Source: DATDFB01 sp035276475 (GTDB taxonomy: Bacteria; Acidobacteriota; Thermoanaerobaculia; Gp7-AA8). From it: a stretch of DNA of 64,000 nucleotides. The stretch is taken from assembly GCA_035276475.1 (NCBI GenBank), contig DATELQ010000004.1, positions 1 through 64,000 of the forward strand, written 5' to 3'. The stretch's first letter is position 1. Each line of letters opens with the position of its first letter. Below the pieces are notes generated by a model. It ran no database searches. It was given only the letters and a program-made list of their open reading frames with translations, and was not told where the DNA came from. Of the stretch, positions 7,508-17,989 are shown piece after piece. Made by a program: the position numbers and the translations under genes.

Positions 7508-9010
7508 GTGTCGCCAGACGACTCGTTGCTCTTCGCCGCCCTCCGGCAACTGCCGGCCGCCGTGGTCGTGGCGGAGGCGCCGTCCGGTCGCGTCGTGCTG
7601 GCGAACGAGCAAGCCGAGAAAATCCTGCGCGGCGGCGCGATGCCGGCCGCGCTGCAACGCGCGCTGCGCGGCGAGCGCGTCGGGCCGGAGGACGTGCGCA
7701 TCGTCCGCGGCGACGGCGCGAACGCCGTGATCCGCCTCGCCGCGCAGCCGATCGACGGCGGCGCGGTGCTGGCCTTCATCGACGTCACCAGCGAAGCGAA
7801 AGTGCAGGACGCGCTCGAGCTCGGATCGCTCGAGCTCGGCGCCACGGTGAAGAGCATCGTCGAGATGGCCATCCCGCGCTTCGCCGACGTCGCCTTCGTC
7901 TATCTCCTCGACGAAAACAACAAGCTGCTGCGGCACGAAGTCGCCGCCGCCGACCGGGCCGTCGAGCAGAAGGTGCGGCGGATGTGGGATCGCTTTCCGA
8001 TCGCGGCGGCGCCGCTGTACGGCGCGATCGAGCGCGGACAGACGTCGCTCACGCCGCACGCAACCGAGGAGATGTGGAGCTTCGTCGAGGATCCGGAACA
8101 GCGGCGGGCCATGACGGACATCGGCATGCGCTCGATCATGACAATTCCGCTGCGTGCCGGCGGCACGCCCCTCGGCGCGATGGTTCTGGCGCGCACGACG
8201 GAGTGCCCGTACGACCACGGCGAAGTCGCCGTGGCCGAGGAGCTGGCGCGGCGCGCCTCGGCGGCCATCGAGCGCGCGCGCCTCTTCGACAGCGAGCGCC
8301 GCGCGCGCCGCGACGCCGAGCAGGCCAGCCAGGCCAAGGACGAGTTCCTAGCCATCCTCTCCCACGAGCTGCGCACGCCGATGACGACGGTGATCGGCTG
8401 GGCCGACCTGCTGCGGCTGACGTACGACGGCAGCGACCCGTCGATCACGATGGCCATCGAGTCGCTGCGCGCCGGCGCGCTGACGCAGGCGCGGCTCATC
8501 GACGATCTCCTCGACGTCTCGCGCATCATCACCGGGAAGCTGCAGGTTGATAAGCAGCGGACGAATCTGTCGGACTGCGTCGTCAACGCCGCCGAGGCGC
8601 TGCGCATCACGGCGGAGAACAAGGGGTTGACGCTGCGCGTCGACGGCGACGGCCCGGTCTGGATGGAGGCCGATCCGGCCCGGCTGCGGCAGATCGTCAC
8701 GAACCTCGTCGCGAACGCGATCAAGTTCACGCCGAGCGGCGGCGCGGTCGACGTGCGCGTGCAGCGCCACGACGGCTCGGCCGACCTGATCGTGCGCGAC
8801 ACCGGCGAAGGGATCGCCCCCGATTTCCTCCCCTACGTGTTCGAGCGCTTCCGCCAGGCCAGCATTGGCGACTCCCGCCTCCACACGGGCCTCGGTCTCG
8901 GGCTCTCGATCGTGCATCACCTGGTGCAGCTGCACGGCGGCAGCGTCCGCGCGGAGAGTGAGGGAGTTGGGAAGGGGGCGACGTTTACGGTGACGCTGCC
9001 GACGTTGTGA
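7508..9010 (+). CDS. PAS-GAF sensor histidine kinase (500 aa)
   Basis: Soluble sensor kinase: a PAS domain (about residues 8-95), a GAF domain (about 110-265), a HisKA dimerisation domain with the phosphoacceptor in LSHELRTPMTT (about 280-345) and a HATPase domain (about 390-498) with N box LVANAIKFT, G1 DTGEGIAP and G2 HTGLGLGLSIVHHLV. All kinase boxes are intact. No membrane helix is present, so it should sense a cytoplasmic signal or ligand. No response regulator is adjacent, so it is an orphan kinase. GTG start at 7508, 6 nt after the preceding small gene. The last 26 bp overlap the convergent TPR gene. Confidence 0.92.
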   Translation: MSPDDSLLFAALRQLPAAVVVAEAPSGRVVLANEQAEKILRGGAMPAALQRALRGERVGPEDVRIVRGDGANAVIRLAAQPIDGGAVLAFIDVTSEAKVQDALELGSLELGATVKSIVEMAIPRFADVAFVYLLDENNKLLRHEVAAADRAVEQKVRRMWDRFPIAAAPLYGAIERGQTSLTPHATEEMWSFVEDPEQRRAMTDIGMRSIMTIPLRAGGTPLGAMVLARTTECPYDHGEVAVAEELARRASAAIERARLFDSERRARRDAEQASQAKDEFLAILSHELRTPMTTVIGWADLLRLTYDGSDPSITMAIESLRAGALTQARLIDDLLDVSRIITGKLQVDKQRTNLSDCVVNAAEALRITAENKGLTLRVDGDGPVWMEADPARLRQIVTNLVANAIKFTPSGGAVDVRVQRHDGSADLIVRDTGEGIAPDFLPYVFERFRQASIGDSRLHTGLGLGLSIVHHLVQLHGGSVRAESEGVGKGATFTVTLPTL

Positions 9011-9383
9011 CGCCGAGCCGCGCGAGATGCCGCGTCGCCTCTTCGACTCCGGCGTCTACGTTCGTCTCGCGGTACAGCGCCTCCGCCTGCCTCCAGAGTT
9101 GCGCGGCCTGCTGCGGCTTTCCGATCAGTTCCTGCAGCAGCGCCGCTCCCCGCAGGGCATTCGCGAAATCGAGCGGTCGCGCCTCGGGGTGGCTGCGGTA
9201 GAGGTCGAGACTCTCGTCGTAGCATCGTTCGGCGCGGCCTTGGTCTCCGGCGCGGCGATAAATGTCGGCGAGGTGGCGAACGGTGTGGGCGAGCTTCAGC
9301 GGAGGGCCAGATGTGCGGAGGGCGGCAACGGCCTCTTCGTAAGCGGCAGCTCCGGCGTCGGGGTGATTCGGCGAGTCAGGCAC
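8985..9383 (-). CDS. Tetratricopeptide-repeat protein (132 aa)
   Basis: Helical protein with about three TPR-like units: AYEEAVAALRTSG..., HLADIYRRAGDQGRAERCYDES and the QAAQLWRQAEALYRETN region. It resembles the short TPR proteins that track individual items by age or time in large regulator families, but has no catalytic domain and probably mediates protein contacts. The ATG at 9383 is 3 nt after the DUF1761 stop, so both form an operon. It ends inside the 3' end of the convergent histidine kinase gene. Confidence 0.8.
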   Translation of the reverse strand: MPDSPNHPDAGAAAYEEAVAALRTSGPPLKLAHTVRHLADIYRRAGDQGRAERCYDESLDLYRSHPEARPLDFANALRGAALLQELIGKPQQAAQLWRQAEALYRETNVDAGVEEATRHLARLGVTTSAASP

Positions 9384-9386
9384 GCC

Positions 9387-9806
9387 TCACCAGTGCCAGT
9401 ACGCCAGAATCATCCCCGCCAGCACATACGACACCAGGTCGTAGCACACGTTGATCGCCCACAACCTCTTCGGGATCGACGAGAACAGCGCCGTCGCGAA
9501 CGTTGGAGCCGCGGTGAAGCCGAGCCAGCAGACGGCGCCGAGCTTCGCGCCGCGCGCCACCGTGACCGGCTGGTGATGGTTCAGCAGCGCCGCCAGCACG
9601 TATGCGGAGACGAGGCCGCAGACGAACGCGCCGAGGAAAAGCAGCGGCACCGATCCGGAGCTCGCTTTCATCTCCTCTTCGGTTTTCCCCATCAGCGCGA
9701 TCCACGGCCGCGCGAAGAGTAGCTTCGAGTACCAGACACCGCCGAGGAGAAAGATCACCACGCCGCAAACGAGGACCGCAAGGTAGTCGACGTTGGGGAA
9801 GGACAT
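9387..9806 (-). CDS. DUF1761 membrane protein (139 aa)
   Basis: Four hydrophobic helices (about residues 8-28, 55-75, 83-103 and 115-137) with the DUF1761 hallmark GGVWYSKLLFARPWIALMG after the first helix. The family is widespread in bacteria and its function is unknown; localisation is the inner membrane. The start is supported by AAGGAGG 7 nt upstream of the ATG. It is transcribed divergently from the Ser/Thr kinase gene across a 35-bp gap and is followed directly by a TPR gene. Confidence 0.88.
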   Translation of the reverse strand: MSFPNVDYLAVLVCGVVIFLLGGVWYSKLLFARPWIALMGKTEEEMKASSGSVPLLFLGAFVCGLVSAYVLAALLNHHQPVTVARGAKLGAVCWLGFTAAPTFATALFSSIPKRLWAINVCYDLVSYVLAGMILAYWHW

Positions 9807-9841
9807 GGGCGCGCCTCCTTGCCCTAACTATACTTCCCCGC

Positions 9842-12430
<2,589 letters not shown>

Positions 12431-12450
12431 TTTTGCACTAGCTAGGCATC

Positions 12451-12861
12451 ATGAGAAGCCTAGGAATTGCACTCATTCTCGGGCTGATCGGAGGCACTGT
12501 ACTGGCCGCCGATCCGCCTCAGCGTCCTGATCCATTTGTCATCCTTGCGCCGAAGGAAACGCCGCGCGTCGACGTCGAGATCGGCGCGGCCGAGATCAAC
12601 ACGCACGCCGCCCGCATCCGCGTCGCGTACCTGCCGCGGATGGCGCCGCTGCCCGGCACGCTGCCGCACAGCATCGCCACGATGCCGAACGCGTTTCAGC
12701 TGTTGAACGTGTCGTTCCCTCAGCGTTTCTCGCCGAGGAGCGTCGCCGGCATCAGCGAGCCGAACGTGACGATCGTCAGGAATGCGGACGCGACGCGCGA
12801 GCCGCTGCGCCTCACGGCAAAGCCCTCGGCGCCGAACACGCGCGCGTACTCGGCGAAGTGA
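12451..12861 (+). CDS. Small exported hypothetical protein (up to 136 aa)
   Basis: A convincing signal peptide (MRSLGIALILGLIGGTVLA, cleavage near residue 19-20) precedes a proline-rich segment with no recognised domain. The gene starts 20 nt after the kinase stop. Its last 142 bp are antisense to the end of the convergent methyltransferase gene, and the C-terminal 47 residues read like a non-selected frame. The N-terminal part is likely real; the natural C-terminus may have been altered by a frameshift or deletion near 12720. Confidence 0.55.
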   Translation: MRSLGIALILGLIGGTVLAADPPQRPDPFVILAPKETPRVDVEIGAAEINTHAARIRVAYLPRMAPLPGTLPHSIATMPNAFQLLNVSFPQRFSPRSVAGISEPNVTIVRNADATREPLRLTAKPSAPNTRAYSAK

Positions 12862-13478
12862 CGGATGTCGTCGATGACGGCGCGACCGCCCGGCTTCAGC
12901 ACGCGGGCGATCTCCCGGATCGCCTGCGCGCGGTCGCCGGCGTCGTAGAGGTTGTGGATCGCAGCGCAGGAGACGACGACGTCGAACGTGGCGTCGTCGA
13001 AAGGGAGCTTGCGCATGTCCGCGGTCTTGACCTCGACGCGCTCGCGCACGCCTTCGCGCTCGGCATTCTCGAGCGTTCCCTCGGGGCGGTTGCCCGATAG
13101 GTCCTCGGCCTGCCAGATGTCGATGCCGGTGGCCAGCCCGGTCGTGAGCCGCTTCGCCGCGCCGATGAGCATGAGGCCGCGGCCGCAGCCGACGTCGAGC
13201 ACGCGCTCGTCGCCGCGCCACGGAATTTGATCGAGTAATTGTTCGCGGTCGCGGACTTTGCCGATCTTGCTGTCGTACAGCATCCAGATCGCCATCGCAC
13301 CGCAGCCGATGGCCGGCCAAAGCAGCATCCAGGCGAGTCCGAGCCGGACGGGGCCGATCTTCACGACGCCGGACCAGAGGCCCGCCGCCATCGTGCCCCA
13401 GGCTACGAGGCCGATGACCGTGACGATGAGGAGGTTCCGAATGACGCCCGGCGCGTCGATGCCGTAGTCCGCTTTCAT
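12720..13478 (-). CDS. Membrane-anchored SAM-dependent methyltransferase (252 aa)
   Basis: Two N-terminal hydrophobic helices (about residues 14-36 and 46-68) are followed by a class I methyltransferase domain with motif I VLDVGCGRG, an acidic GIDIW after strand 2, and FDVVVSCAAIHNLYD as motif post-II. Related proteins methylate small molecules or lipids; substrate unknown. I place the start at ATG 13478 (MKADYGID); an ATG at 13502 in frame would overlap the divergent lipoprotein start base for base, and extensions beyond that are antisense to that gene. The 3' end overlaps the convergent 136-aa gene. Confidence 0.85.
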   Translation of the reverse strand: MKADYGIDAPGVIRNLLIVTVIGLVAWGTMAAGLWSGVVKIGPVRLGLAWMLLWPAIGCGAMAIWMLYDSKIGKVRDREQLLDQIPWRGDERVLDVGCGRGLMLIGAAKRLTTGLATGIDIWQAEDLSGNRPEGTLENAEREGVRERVEVKTADMRKLPFDDATFDVVVSCAAIHNLYDAGDRAQAIREIARVLKPGGRAVIDDIRHFAEYARVFGAEGFAVRRSGSRVASAFLTIVTFGSLMPATLLGEKR

Positions 13479-13500
13479 CGATTTGTGCGTAGACTTTGAC

Positions 13501-14079
13501 ATGAGCAACAAGTCGATCGCAACCATCCTTCTTCTCAGCGCAGGTCTCTTCGCCTGTCCGAAGAACGAGCCCGCGACCTCGACGACGTCGTCCGCCGCCC
13601 CCGCCACGGCGCCGACAGCGACGACGGCGCCCGCGCCCACGTACACACCGACCGGCACGGTCGCCTCAAACGCCCCCGCCGGCATCGCCTCTGCCGATGC
13701 CGAGACGAGCGGCGTCAAAGTGGTCGTGCAGGAATTGAAGCGCACCAGCGGCGGCACGGTGGCGATGAAGTTCACGATCACAAACGGATCGGACAAGGCG
13801 ATGGGGACCGGCTACGCCTTCGGCGATAAGGACCACGAGATCGTCGACTTCAACAGCGTCGGCGGCGTGCATCTCGTCGACGAGGCCGGGAAGAAGAAGT
13901 ACTTCGTCGTGCGCGACACCGACGGCAAGTGCGTCTGCAGCCAGGGCGTGAAGGATCTCAAGCCCGGCGGCACGGCGAATCTCTGGGCGCGCTTCCCCGC
14001 GCCGCCCGACAACGTGGCCAAGATCACCGTGATCGTGCCGCACTTCCAACCGATGGACGACGTGCCGATCGGCAGGTGA
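13501..14079 (+). CDS. Hypothetical lipoprotein (192 aa)
   Basis: The N-terminus has a lipobox, LFAC, with Cys19 as the lipidated residue, then a Thr/Ala/Pro-rich linker (about 25-65) and a compact beta-rich domain with a CVC pair late in the sequence (KCVCSQGVKDLKPGG). The domain looks like an Ig-like fold of the kind found in surface lipoproteins, but no family is recognised. TAGACT lies 5 nt before the ATG, so a leaderless message is likely. Its stop overlaps a possible GTG start of the following OmpA gene, indicating coexpression of two envelope proteins. Confidence 0.8.
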   Translation: MSNKSIATILLLSAGLFACPKNEPATSTTSSAAPATAPTATTAPAPTYTPTGTVASNAPAGIASADAETSGVKVVVQELKRTSGGTVAMKFTITNGSDKAMGTGYAFGDKDHEIVDFNSVGGVHLVDEAGKKKYFVVRDTDGKCVCSQGVKDLKPGGTANLWARFPAPPDNVAKITVIVPHFQPMDDVPIGR

Positions 14080-14084
14080 CGCGC

Positions 14085-14600
14085 ATGCGACGCGCTCTCG
14101 CTCTCTTCGCGTTCCTCGCGGCCGCACCGCTGCACGCGCAGGTGGTCGACCTGGTGTTTAAGACCGAGGACCTGGTGTTCAACGTAGTCGACATGGCCGG
14201 CAAGGTCGAGGACCTGACGGTGCAGGAGACGGACACCGAGGTCCGCATCGAGCTCGCCGCCGACGTGCTCTTCGACTTCGACAAGGCCGACCTGCTGCCG
14301 AAAGCGGAGGAGACGCTGACGAAGGCCGCCGACCTGATCAAACAGCGCAACGCGAAGGGCACGGTGCGCATCGAAGGGCACACGGACGCGAAGGGAAGCG
14401 ACGCCTACAACCAGAAGCTCTCCGAGCGCCGCGCCGACGCGGTGAAGCGCTGGTTCGAGTCGCACGGCCTGCACCAGACGTGGGCGACGGCCGGCTTCGG
14501 CGCGAAGAAGCCGGTGGCGCCGAATGCGAAGGCGGATGGGAGCGACGATCCCGAGGGGAGAGCGAAGAATCGGCGCGTGGAGATCGTGGTGAAGAAGTGA
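14085..14600 (+). CDS. OmpA-family peptidoglycan-binding protein (171 aa)
   Basis: Signal peptide MRRALALFAFLAAAPLHA, then a short linker with a duplicated DLVFKTEDLVFNVVD-like segment and a C-terminal OmpA domain (about 58-171): VLFDFDKADLLPKAEETL, IEGHTDAKGSDAYNQKLSERRADAV and GRAKNRRVEIVV. The Asp and Arg in the DxxxxxNxxLSxxRA region that hold diaminopimelate are present in variant form. It should be periplasmic, bound to peptidoglycan. The start could also be GTG 14076, which overlaps the lipoprotein stop. The gene is coupled to the following glycosyltransferase through GTGA. Confidence 0.88.
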   Translation: MRRALALFAFLAAAPLHAQVVDLVFKTEDLVFNVVDMAGKVEDLTVQETDTEVRIELAADVLFDFDKADLLPKAEETLTKAADLIKQRNAKGTVRIEGHTDAKGSDAYNQKLSERRADAVKRWFESHGLHQTWATAGFGAKKPVAPNAKADGSDDPEGRAKNRRVEIVVKK

Positions 14601-16138
14601 CACGGCGCGCGGCTCTGGCGCTCATCGCGGTGATCGCCATCATCGCTTGCGCGCGCGTCGCCGCCACGCACGCCGTTTTCAGTCCGACGTGGGACGAGCC
14701 CGCGCACATCGACATGGGCTACGTCTATCTCACGCAGCACGTCGTCTACTTCACCGACCACCCGCCCCTCGGCCGCGCCGTCGCGGCGTTTCCGCTGCGG
14801 CACGCCGCCGTCGATCCGCACGATCCGAAGCGCTGGATCGACGTCTGCGCGTCGGCCGGAGACCTGATGGCGGGCGTGGTGCGCTCGCGCCGGGCCATGC
14901 TCGTCTTTCTCTTCGCGGCCATTGCCGCCGCCGGCTGGTGGGGCATGCTGGTCTTCGGTCCGGTGACCGGCGTGCTGACGAGCGCCGTGCTGGCGCTCAT
15001 CCCGAGCATCCTCGCGCACGGCGGCCTCTCGACGACCGACATGCCCGCCACGGCCGGCTTCGCGCTCGCCGGCGCCTGTTTTCAATGGTGGCTGCCCAGC
15101 TCGACCTGGACGCGAACGGGTCTGCTCGGCGTCGCGCTCGGAATCGCCGCGCTGACGAAGTTCACCGTTCTCCCCTTCTTCGGCATCGCGGCGGCGGTGA
15201 TGCTCGTGCGCAACCGCCGCCGGCCGGACCGGAAGCTCGCCGCCGCTCTGGTGATCGCGCTCCTCGTCGTCTGGCTCGCCTACTTCCGCGAGGTGAAGCG
15301 GATCTCGCAGATCGGCGGCGACGCCCGCACGGTGGCACACCAGCTGCTCGGCAACGATTGGTTCGCAACGACGGTCCGCCTTCCCGCGGCACGCTACGTC
15401 TTCGGCATTCTCCAAACGCTGCAGCACAATCGCGAAGGGCATGGGTCGTTTTTCATGGGCCGCGTGCGCGACGCGGGGACGTGGGTGTACTTCCCGGTCC
15501 TCTTCGCGATCAAGACGCCGATCCCGATTCTGGCGGCGCTCGTGTTCGGACTCTGGCGCGTCCGGCGAGCGCCCGCCGGCGTCGAAATCGCCGTCATCGC
15601 CGCGGCGCTGCTCCTCTTCCTCCTCCCCAGCCGCATCAACATCGGCATCCGCCACGCGCTGCCGCTCTACGTGCCGCTGGCGATGCTCGCCGCGTACGGC
15701 GCTTCCGAGGCGTGGAGATCGATGCGGCTGCGCGTCGTTGCCGGGGCGCTCGCGGCTTGGCTGATGGCGAGCTCGGTTCTGGCGCATCCCGACTATCTGC
15801 CGTGGGCCAACGCCTTCGCCGGCCGCGACCCGGCCTGGTTCGCGCTCGACAGCAATTACGACTGGGGCCAGGACTTCCTGCGCCTCGCGGCGGAGTGCCG
15901 CAAACGCCACATCACGCAGCTCGGCGCAAACCTCTTCGGGATGGAGGAACATGAAGCGATCGGCCTCCCGCCGACGCATCCGATCGACGAGCAGCTCGCC
16001 TCGACCGGCTGGATCGCCGTGAGCGAGAACAACGTCCGCTCCGCGCAGGCGCGCAACGCCGGCAGCTACAGATGGCTGACGGAGCCGTTCCGCTACGAGC
16101 GGGTGGGGAAGACGATCCGGCTGTATTCCGTGCCGTGA
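14597..16138 (+). CDS. GT-C family (PMT/ArnT-like) membrane glycosyltransferase (513 aa)
   Basis: Multi-pass membrane protein with about ten to twelve helices. The first periplasmic loop contains VFSPTWDEPAHIDMGYVYL, the acidic motif that binds the polyprenyl-phosphate sugar donor in family 39/83 enzymes, followed by the HPPLGR motif. The C-terminal soluble part includes NYDWGQDFLRLA. Such enzymes transfer a sugar from a lipid carrier to protein, lipid A or glycan on the periplasmic side. The GTG start at 14597 overlaps the OmpA stop as GTGA; a longer upstream frame is only the OmpA gene read out of phase. Confidence 0.85.
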   Translation: MTRRAALALIAVIAIIACARVAATHAVFSPTWDEPAHIDMGYVYLTQHVVYFTDHPPLGRAVAAFPLRHAAVDPHDPKRWIDVCASAGDLMAGVVRSRRAMLVFLFAAIAAAGWWGMLVFGPVTGVLTSAVLALIPSILAHGGLSTTDMPATAGFALAGACFQWWLPSSTWTRTGLLGVALGIAALTKFTVLPFFGIAAAVMLVRNRRRPDRKLAAALVIALLVVWLAYFREVKRISQIGGDARTVAHQLLGNDWFATTVRLPAARYVFGILQTLQHNREGHGSFFMGRVRDAGTWVYFPVLFAIKTPIPILAALVFGLWRVRRAPAGVEIAVIAAALLLFLLPSRINIGIRHALPLYVPLAMLAAYGASEAWRSMRLRVVAGALAAWLMASSVLAHPDYLPWANAFAGRDPAWFALDSNYDWGQDFLRLAAECRKRHITQLGANLFGMEEHEAIGLPPTHPIDEQLASTGWIAVSENNVRSAQARNAGSYRWLTEPFRYERVGKTIRLYSVP

Positions 16139-16160
16139 GCCAGCGGCTGACGACTCAGCT

Positions 16161-17939
16161 CTACCGCCTCATCCCCCACATCGACTCCATCAACCACGTC
16201 ATCAGCCGCTCCGCCGGCAGCGGCCGCGAGATCCAGTACCCCTGCGCCAGGTCGCAGTTCATCTCCACCAGGCGGTTCCACTGCGCCTCCGTCTCCACCC
16301 CTTCCGCGCAGACCTGCTTGCCGAGGTTGCGGGCCAGGTCGATCACCGTGCGCACGATCGAGGCGTCGGCCTCCGACGTCGTCATCCCGCTGACGAACGA
16401 CTTGTCGATCTTGATCTCGTCGATCGGCAGCTGGCGGATGTGCGTCAGCGACGAATAGCCCGTCCCGAAGTCGTCGATCGACAGGCGCACCCCCATCGAC
16501 TGCAGCATCGACAGAATCGCCAGCGCGTGCGCCGGGTCGGCCATGATGCTGCTCTCCGTGATCTCGATCTTGAGAAACCGCGGATCGACGTTCCAGCGGT
16601 CGAGCGCCGTCTGCACCTTCGCCGGCAGCGCCGGGTCCTGCAGGCTCTTCGCCGAGATGTTGACCGCGAGGTGCACCGGCGCGCCGGCGTCCTGCCACTG
16701 CCGGCACTGCTTGAGCGCGCGGTCGAGAATCCAGTCCGTCATCGCCCGGATCACGCCGGTGCGCTCGGCGAGCGGGATGAACTGCGCCGGCACGAGCAGC
16801 CCTCGCTTCGGATGGTTCCACCGCACCAGCACCTCGGCGCGCGTGGCCAGGCCGCTGCGGATGTGCAGCTTCGGCTGGTAGTAGAGCTCGAACTGATCCG
16901 CCTCGACGGCCGTGCGCATTTCCACGGCCAGTGCGAGCTGGTCGGGCGAGCGCACGGCCGTGTCGACGCTGTGGAAGCTGTACCCGCTGCTCCCCTGCTT
17001 GGCGCGATACATGGCCACGTCGGCGCAGCGCATCAGCGAGCGCGCGTCGTTGCCGTGGCGAGGGTGGAGGGCGATGCCGATCGACGCGCCGACCTCGAGC
17101 ACCTGCCCTTCGACGACGAAGGCCTGCTCGAGCGCATTGAGGATCCGCCGCGCCGTCTGCGCGACGGCGGTGGCGTCGGGCGCGTGCGGCAGGACGATGG
17201 CGAACTCGTCGCCGCCGAGCCGCGCCACCGTGTCTTCGGCCGAAAGCTGATTGCGGATGCGGAAGGCCACCTGCTTGAGCAGCACGTCGCCGAAGTGATG
17301 GCCGAACGTGTCGTTCACTTCCTTGAAGCGGTCGAGGTCCATGAGCAGCAGCGCCACCATCACCGACTCGCCGCGCGCCTCCTCGAGCGCGCGCTCGAGC
17401 CGCTCGTAAAGCAGCGTGCGGTTCGGCAGGTCGGTGAGGCCATCGTGCATCGCCTGATGCCGCAGCAGGAGGATCTGGTTCTTGTTCTCCGTGACGTCCC
17501 GCAGGAACGCGACCCAATGCGTGAGCTGCCCCGCGTCCGACACCGGCACGAGCTGCAGGGCCAAATCGAACTCCGTCCCGTCCTTCCGCCGCGCCACCGC
17601 CTCCGCGTCGAATGCTTTCCCTTCGAAGACGTTCTGGAGCATCGCCACGTACAGCGCGTGCTGCGCGTCGACGATGCCGAACGCTTCCGGCGTCTGCCCG
17701 ATGATCTCCGCGCGCGTGCGGCCGTACATGGCGCAGAAGCCATCGTTGACGAAGGCGATGCGCGGCCCCGCCTCCTCGACCGCCGGCGTGAGGATGGCGA
17801 TCCCCTGCCCGGCGACGTGGACGGCCGTGCCGAGGAGGCGGAGCTGCTCGGCGGCGATGCGCTGCTCGCGCGCCGCCGGCTCGTCCGGGGCCTTGGTCGT
17901 CCACGCCGTGCGCAGTGAAGTAGAGGGATCGTTGGACAT
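16161..17939 (-). CDS. PAS-GGDEF-EAL cyclic-di-GMP signalling protein (592 aa)
   Basis: Soluble three-domain protein: PAS (about 35-150), GGDEF (about 165-330) and EAL (about 335-590). The cyclase signature RLGGDEFAIVL is intact. In the EAL domain the signature reads EVLVRW instead of EALLRW, but the metal and catalytic residues NISAKSL, EITES, DDFGTGYSS, KIDKSF, EGVET and QGYWISRP are all present, so phosphodiesterase activity is plausible. It makes or degrades cyclic di-GMP. TAGTAT is 8 nt before the ATG on the minus strand. It converges on the glycosyltransferase gene with a 22-bp gap. Confidence 0.92.
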   Translation of the reverse strand: MSNDPSTSLRTAWTTKAPDEPAAREQRIAAEQLRLLGTAVHVAGQGIAILTPAVEEAGPRIAFVNDGFCAMYGRTRAEIIGQTPEAFGIVDAQHALYVAMLQNVFEGKAFDAEAVARRKDGTEFDLALQLVPVSDAGQLTHWVAFLRDVTENKNQILLLRHQAMHDGLTDLPNRTLLYERLERALEEARGESVMVALLLMDLDRFKEVNDTFGHHFGDVLLKQVAFRIRNQLSAEDTVARLGGDEFAIVLPHAPDATAVAQTARRILNALEQAFVVEGQVLEVGASIGIALHPRHGNDARSLMRCADVAMYRAKQGSSGYSFHSVDTAVRSPDQLALAVEMRTAVEADQFELYYQPKLHIRSGLATRAEVLVRWNHPKRGLLVPAQFIPLAERTGVIRAMTDWILDRALKQCRQWQDAGAPVHLAVNISAKSLQDPALPAKVQTALDRWNVDPRFLKIEITESSIMADPAHALAILSMLQSMGVRLSIDDFGTGYSSLTHIRQLPIDEIKIDKSFVSGMTTSEADASIVRTVIDLARNLGKQVCAEGVETEAQWNRLVEMNCDLAQGYWISRPLPAERLMTWLMESMWGMRR

Positions 17940-17989
17940 CGAACCCTATACTACTGCCAGACGGATCGCCTGATCGGCGGACGTACGGC

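Noticed and set aside
9602..9841. N-terminal extension of the Ser/Thr kinase
   Set aside because: This part is antisense to the DUF1761 gene; the kinase homology begins at the GTG at 9842, which has its own -10 element.
16161..17939. Inactive EAL domain because of the EVL signature
   Set aside because: All metal-binding and catalytic residues outside the signature alanine position are present.
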